From Clostridia bacterium (lineage in GTDB: Bacteria > Bacillota > Clostridia > Oscillospirales > CAG-272), in the NCBI GenBank assembly GCA_017416885.1, contig JAFQAM010000056.1, forward strand, positions 1 through 5,860: 5,860 nucleotides of DNA, in the 5' to 3' direction. The notes under the pieces are model-generated. The model saw only the letters and a program-made list of their open reading frames with translations. It searched no databases and was not told the DNA's origin. Numbering within the stretch: the stretch's first letter is position 1; each line of letters starts with the position of its first letter. Shown here piece by piece: positions 5,175 through 5,860 of this stretch. Position numbers and translations under genes: made by a program.

Positions 5175-5860
5175 ATGTTGGAAGATAAGAATACCGAGTT
5201 TAAAAGGGAATATGTTGAGGATATAAAAAAGACGCTTGTTGCTTTTGCAAATACCGATGGTGGTAATCTTTATATCGGAATTGACGATGACGGCAATGCT
5301 GTTGAGATCAATAATATTGACGGAGTTATGCTACAGGTGTCAAACGTGATCCGAGATGCGATTAAGCCGGATCTTGCAATGTTTTGTGATATTACTGTAG
5401 AAACCGTTCAAGATAAGAAGGTTGTAAAAATTACCGTTAATCGCGGTACTGCCCGTCCTTACTATTTGTCAGCTAAAGGTATTCGTCCGGAAGGTGTATA
5501 TGTGAGACAGGGGGCATCATCCGTTCCTGCTTCCAAGAGTGCAATTCTTTCTATGATACGAGAAACAGCTGGAGATAGCTACGAGGAGGCGCGCTCGCTT
5601 ATTCAGGAATTAACCTTCAATGAAGCAGATTTTGTTTTTGAAAATAAGCAAATTTCTTTCGGTGAAGCACAGAAGAGAAGTCTTGGCTTGATTGGCGAGG
5701 ACGGAACGTATACCAATCTTGCATTGTTACTTTCCGATCAGTGCACCCATACTGTAAAAATTGCAGTTTTTGAAGGCGAGCAAAAGACGGTATTTAAGGA
5801 TAGGCGGGAATTTTGCGGTTCGTTGTTAAAGCAGCTTAACGATGCGTATCAGTTTATAGA
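5175..5860 (+). CDS. AlbA_2/Schlafen-domain putative ATP-binding, DNA-binding protein, 3' partial
   Basis: The ATG at 5175 has GGAGG (5164-5168) 6 bases upstream; 228 codons are visible and the frame is still open at the window end. Residues about 6-125 match the AlbA_2 (Schlafen-type, formerly AAA_4) domain: NTEFKRE at 6-12, KKTLVAFANTDGGNLYIGIDDDG at 18-40 with its hallmark AFANTDGG, and ARPYYL at 93-98 leading to EGVYVRQGASSVPAS at 106-120. The following helical part includes FGEAQKRSLGLI and a second strand-rich section. Family members often run to about 400-550 residues, with a C-terminal GHKL-like ATPase module and a winged helix; those would lie beyond the window. Roles proposed for the family are transcriptional control or nucleic-acid processing, and many members sit in accessory or defence regions. 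Here it is divergent from a lipoprotein gene and has its own promoter and operator. The family call is firm, the function is not. Confidence 0.92.
   Translation, partial: MLEDKNTEFKREYVEDIKKTLVAFANTDGGNLYIGIDDDGNAVEINNIDGVMLQVSNVIRDAIKPDLAMFCDITVETVQDKKVVKITVNRGTARPYYLSAKGIRPEGVYVRQGASSVPASKSAILSMIRETAGDSYEEARSLIQELTFNEADFVFENKQISFGEAQKRSLGLIGEDGTYTNLALLLSDQCTHTVKIAVFEGEQKTVFKDRREFCGSLLKQLNDAYQFI

Overview
The window looks like AT-rich chromosome (or metagenome contig) from a gut-type Clostridia/Oscillospirales member of the Bacillota. The basis is the AT-rich coding sequence, strong AGGAG-type ribosome binding sites, TTGACA-17-TATAAT promoters, short Met-Lys-Arg lipoprotein signal peptides with Asp-Thr-rich linkers, and U-tailed hairpin terminators. 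This assignment is an inference from style; no rRNA, tRNA or phylogenetic marker is present. I see no CRISPR array, insertion sequence or phage gene.

Layout. (1) Positions 1-2105, plus strand: a tight three-gene tail of an operon. It holds a 5'-truncated metallo-beta-lactamase-fold protein (ComEC-like) fused to a C-terminal LamG/concanavalin-like domain, and a 52-residue small protein whose start overlaps the previous stop by 8 bases. The third gene, 3 bases further on, encodes a 122-residue lipoprotein whose mature part is almost only Asp-Thr repeat. The last two genes are shorter than, or unlike, anything a routine annotation would explain. A strong hairpin terminator ends the operon and probably also stops transcription arriving from the opposite strand. 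(2) Positions 2128-4176, minus strand: a large cytoplasmic protein of 662 residues with an HEAFH zinc-peptidase motif, a Lys/Ala/Asn linker built from an 18-bp repeat, and an unrecognised C-terminal half. It has its own promoter. (3) Positions 4221-5025, minus strand: a 235-residue lipoprotein of unknown function with its own terminator and a full-consensus promoter. (4) Positions 5107-5860, plus strand: a divergently transcribed AlbA_2/Schlafen-type ATP-binding protein with putative DNA-binding function, cut off by the window end. It also has a full-consensus promoter, and two tandem palindromes sit at the predicted transcription start.

How the genes relate. The first three genes are probably co-transcribed and translationally coupled, and would fit an envelope or secreted set: a surface hydrolase with a glycan- or protein-binding LamG domain, a small peptide and an acidic surface lipoprotein. 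The metallopeptidase, the second lipoprotein and the AlbA_2 protein each appear to be separate transcription units; nothing in the sequence ties them functionally to the operon or to each other. The best leads for something undescribed are the 52-residue coupled peptide with its DVITASG segment, the linker-only lipoprotein, the two-part metallopeptidase, and the tandem-palindrome operator in front of the AlbA_2 gene.
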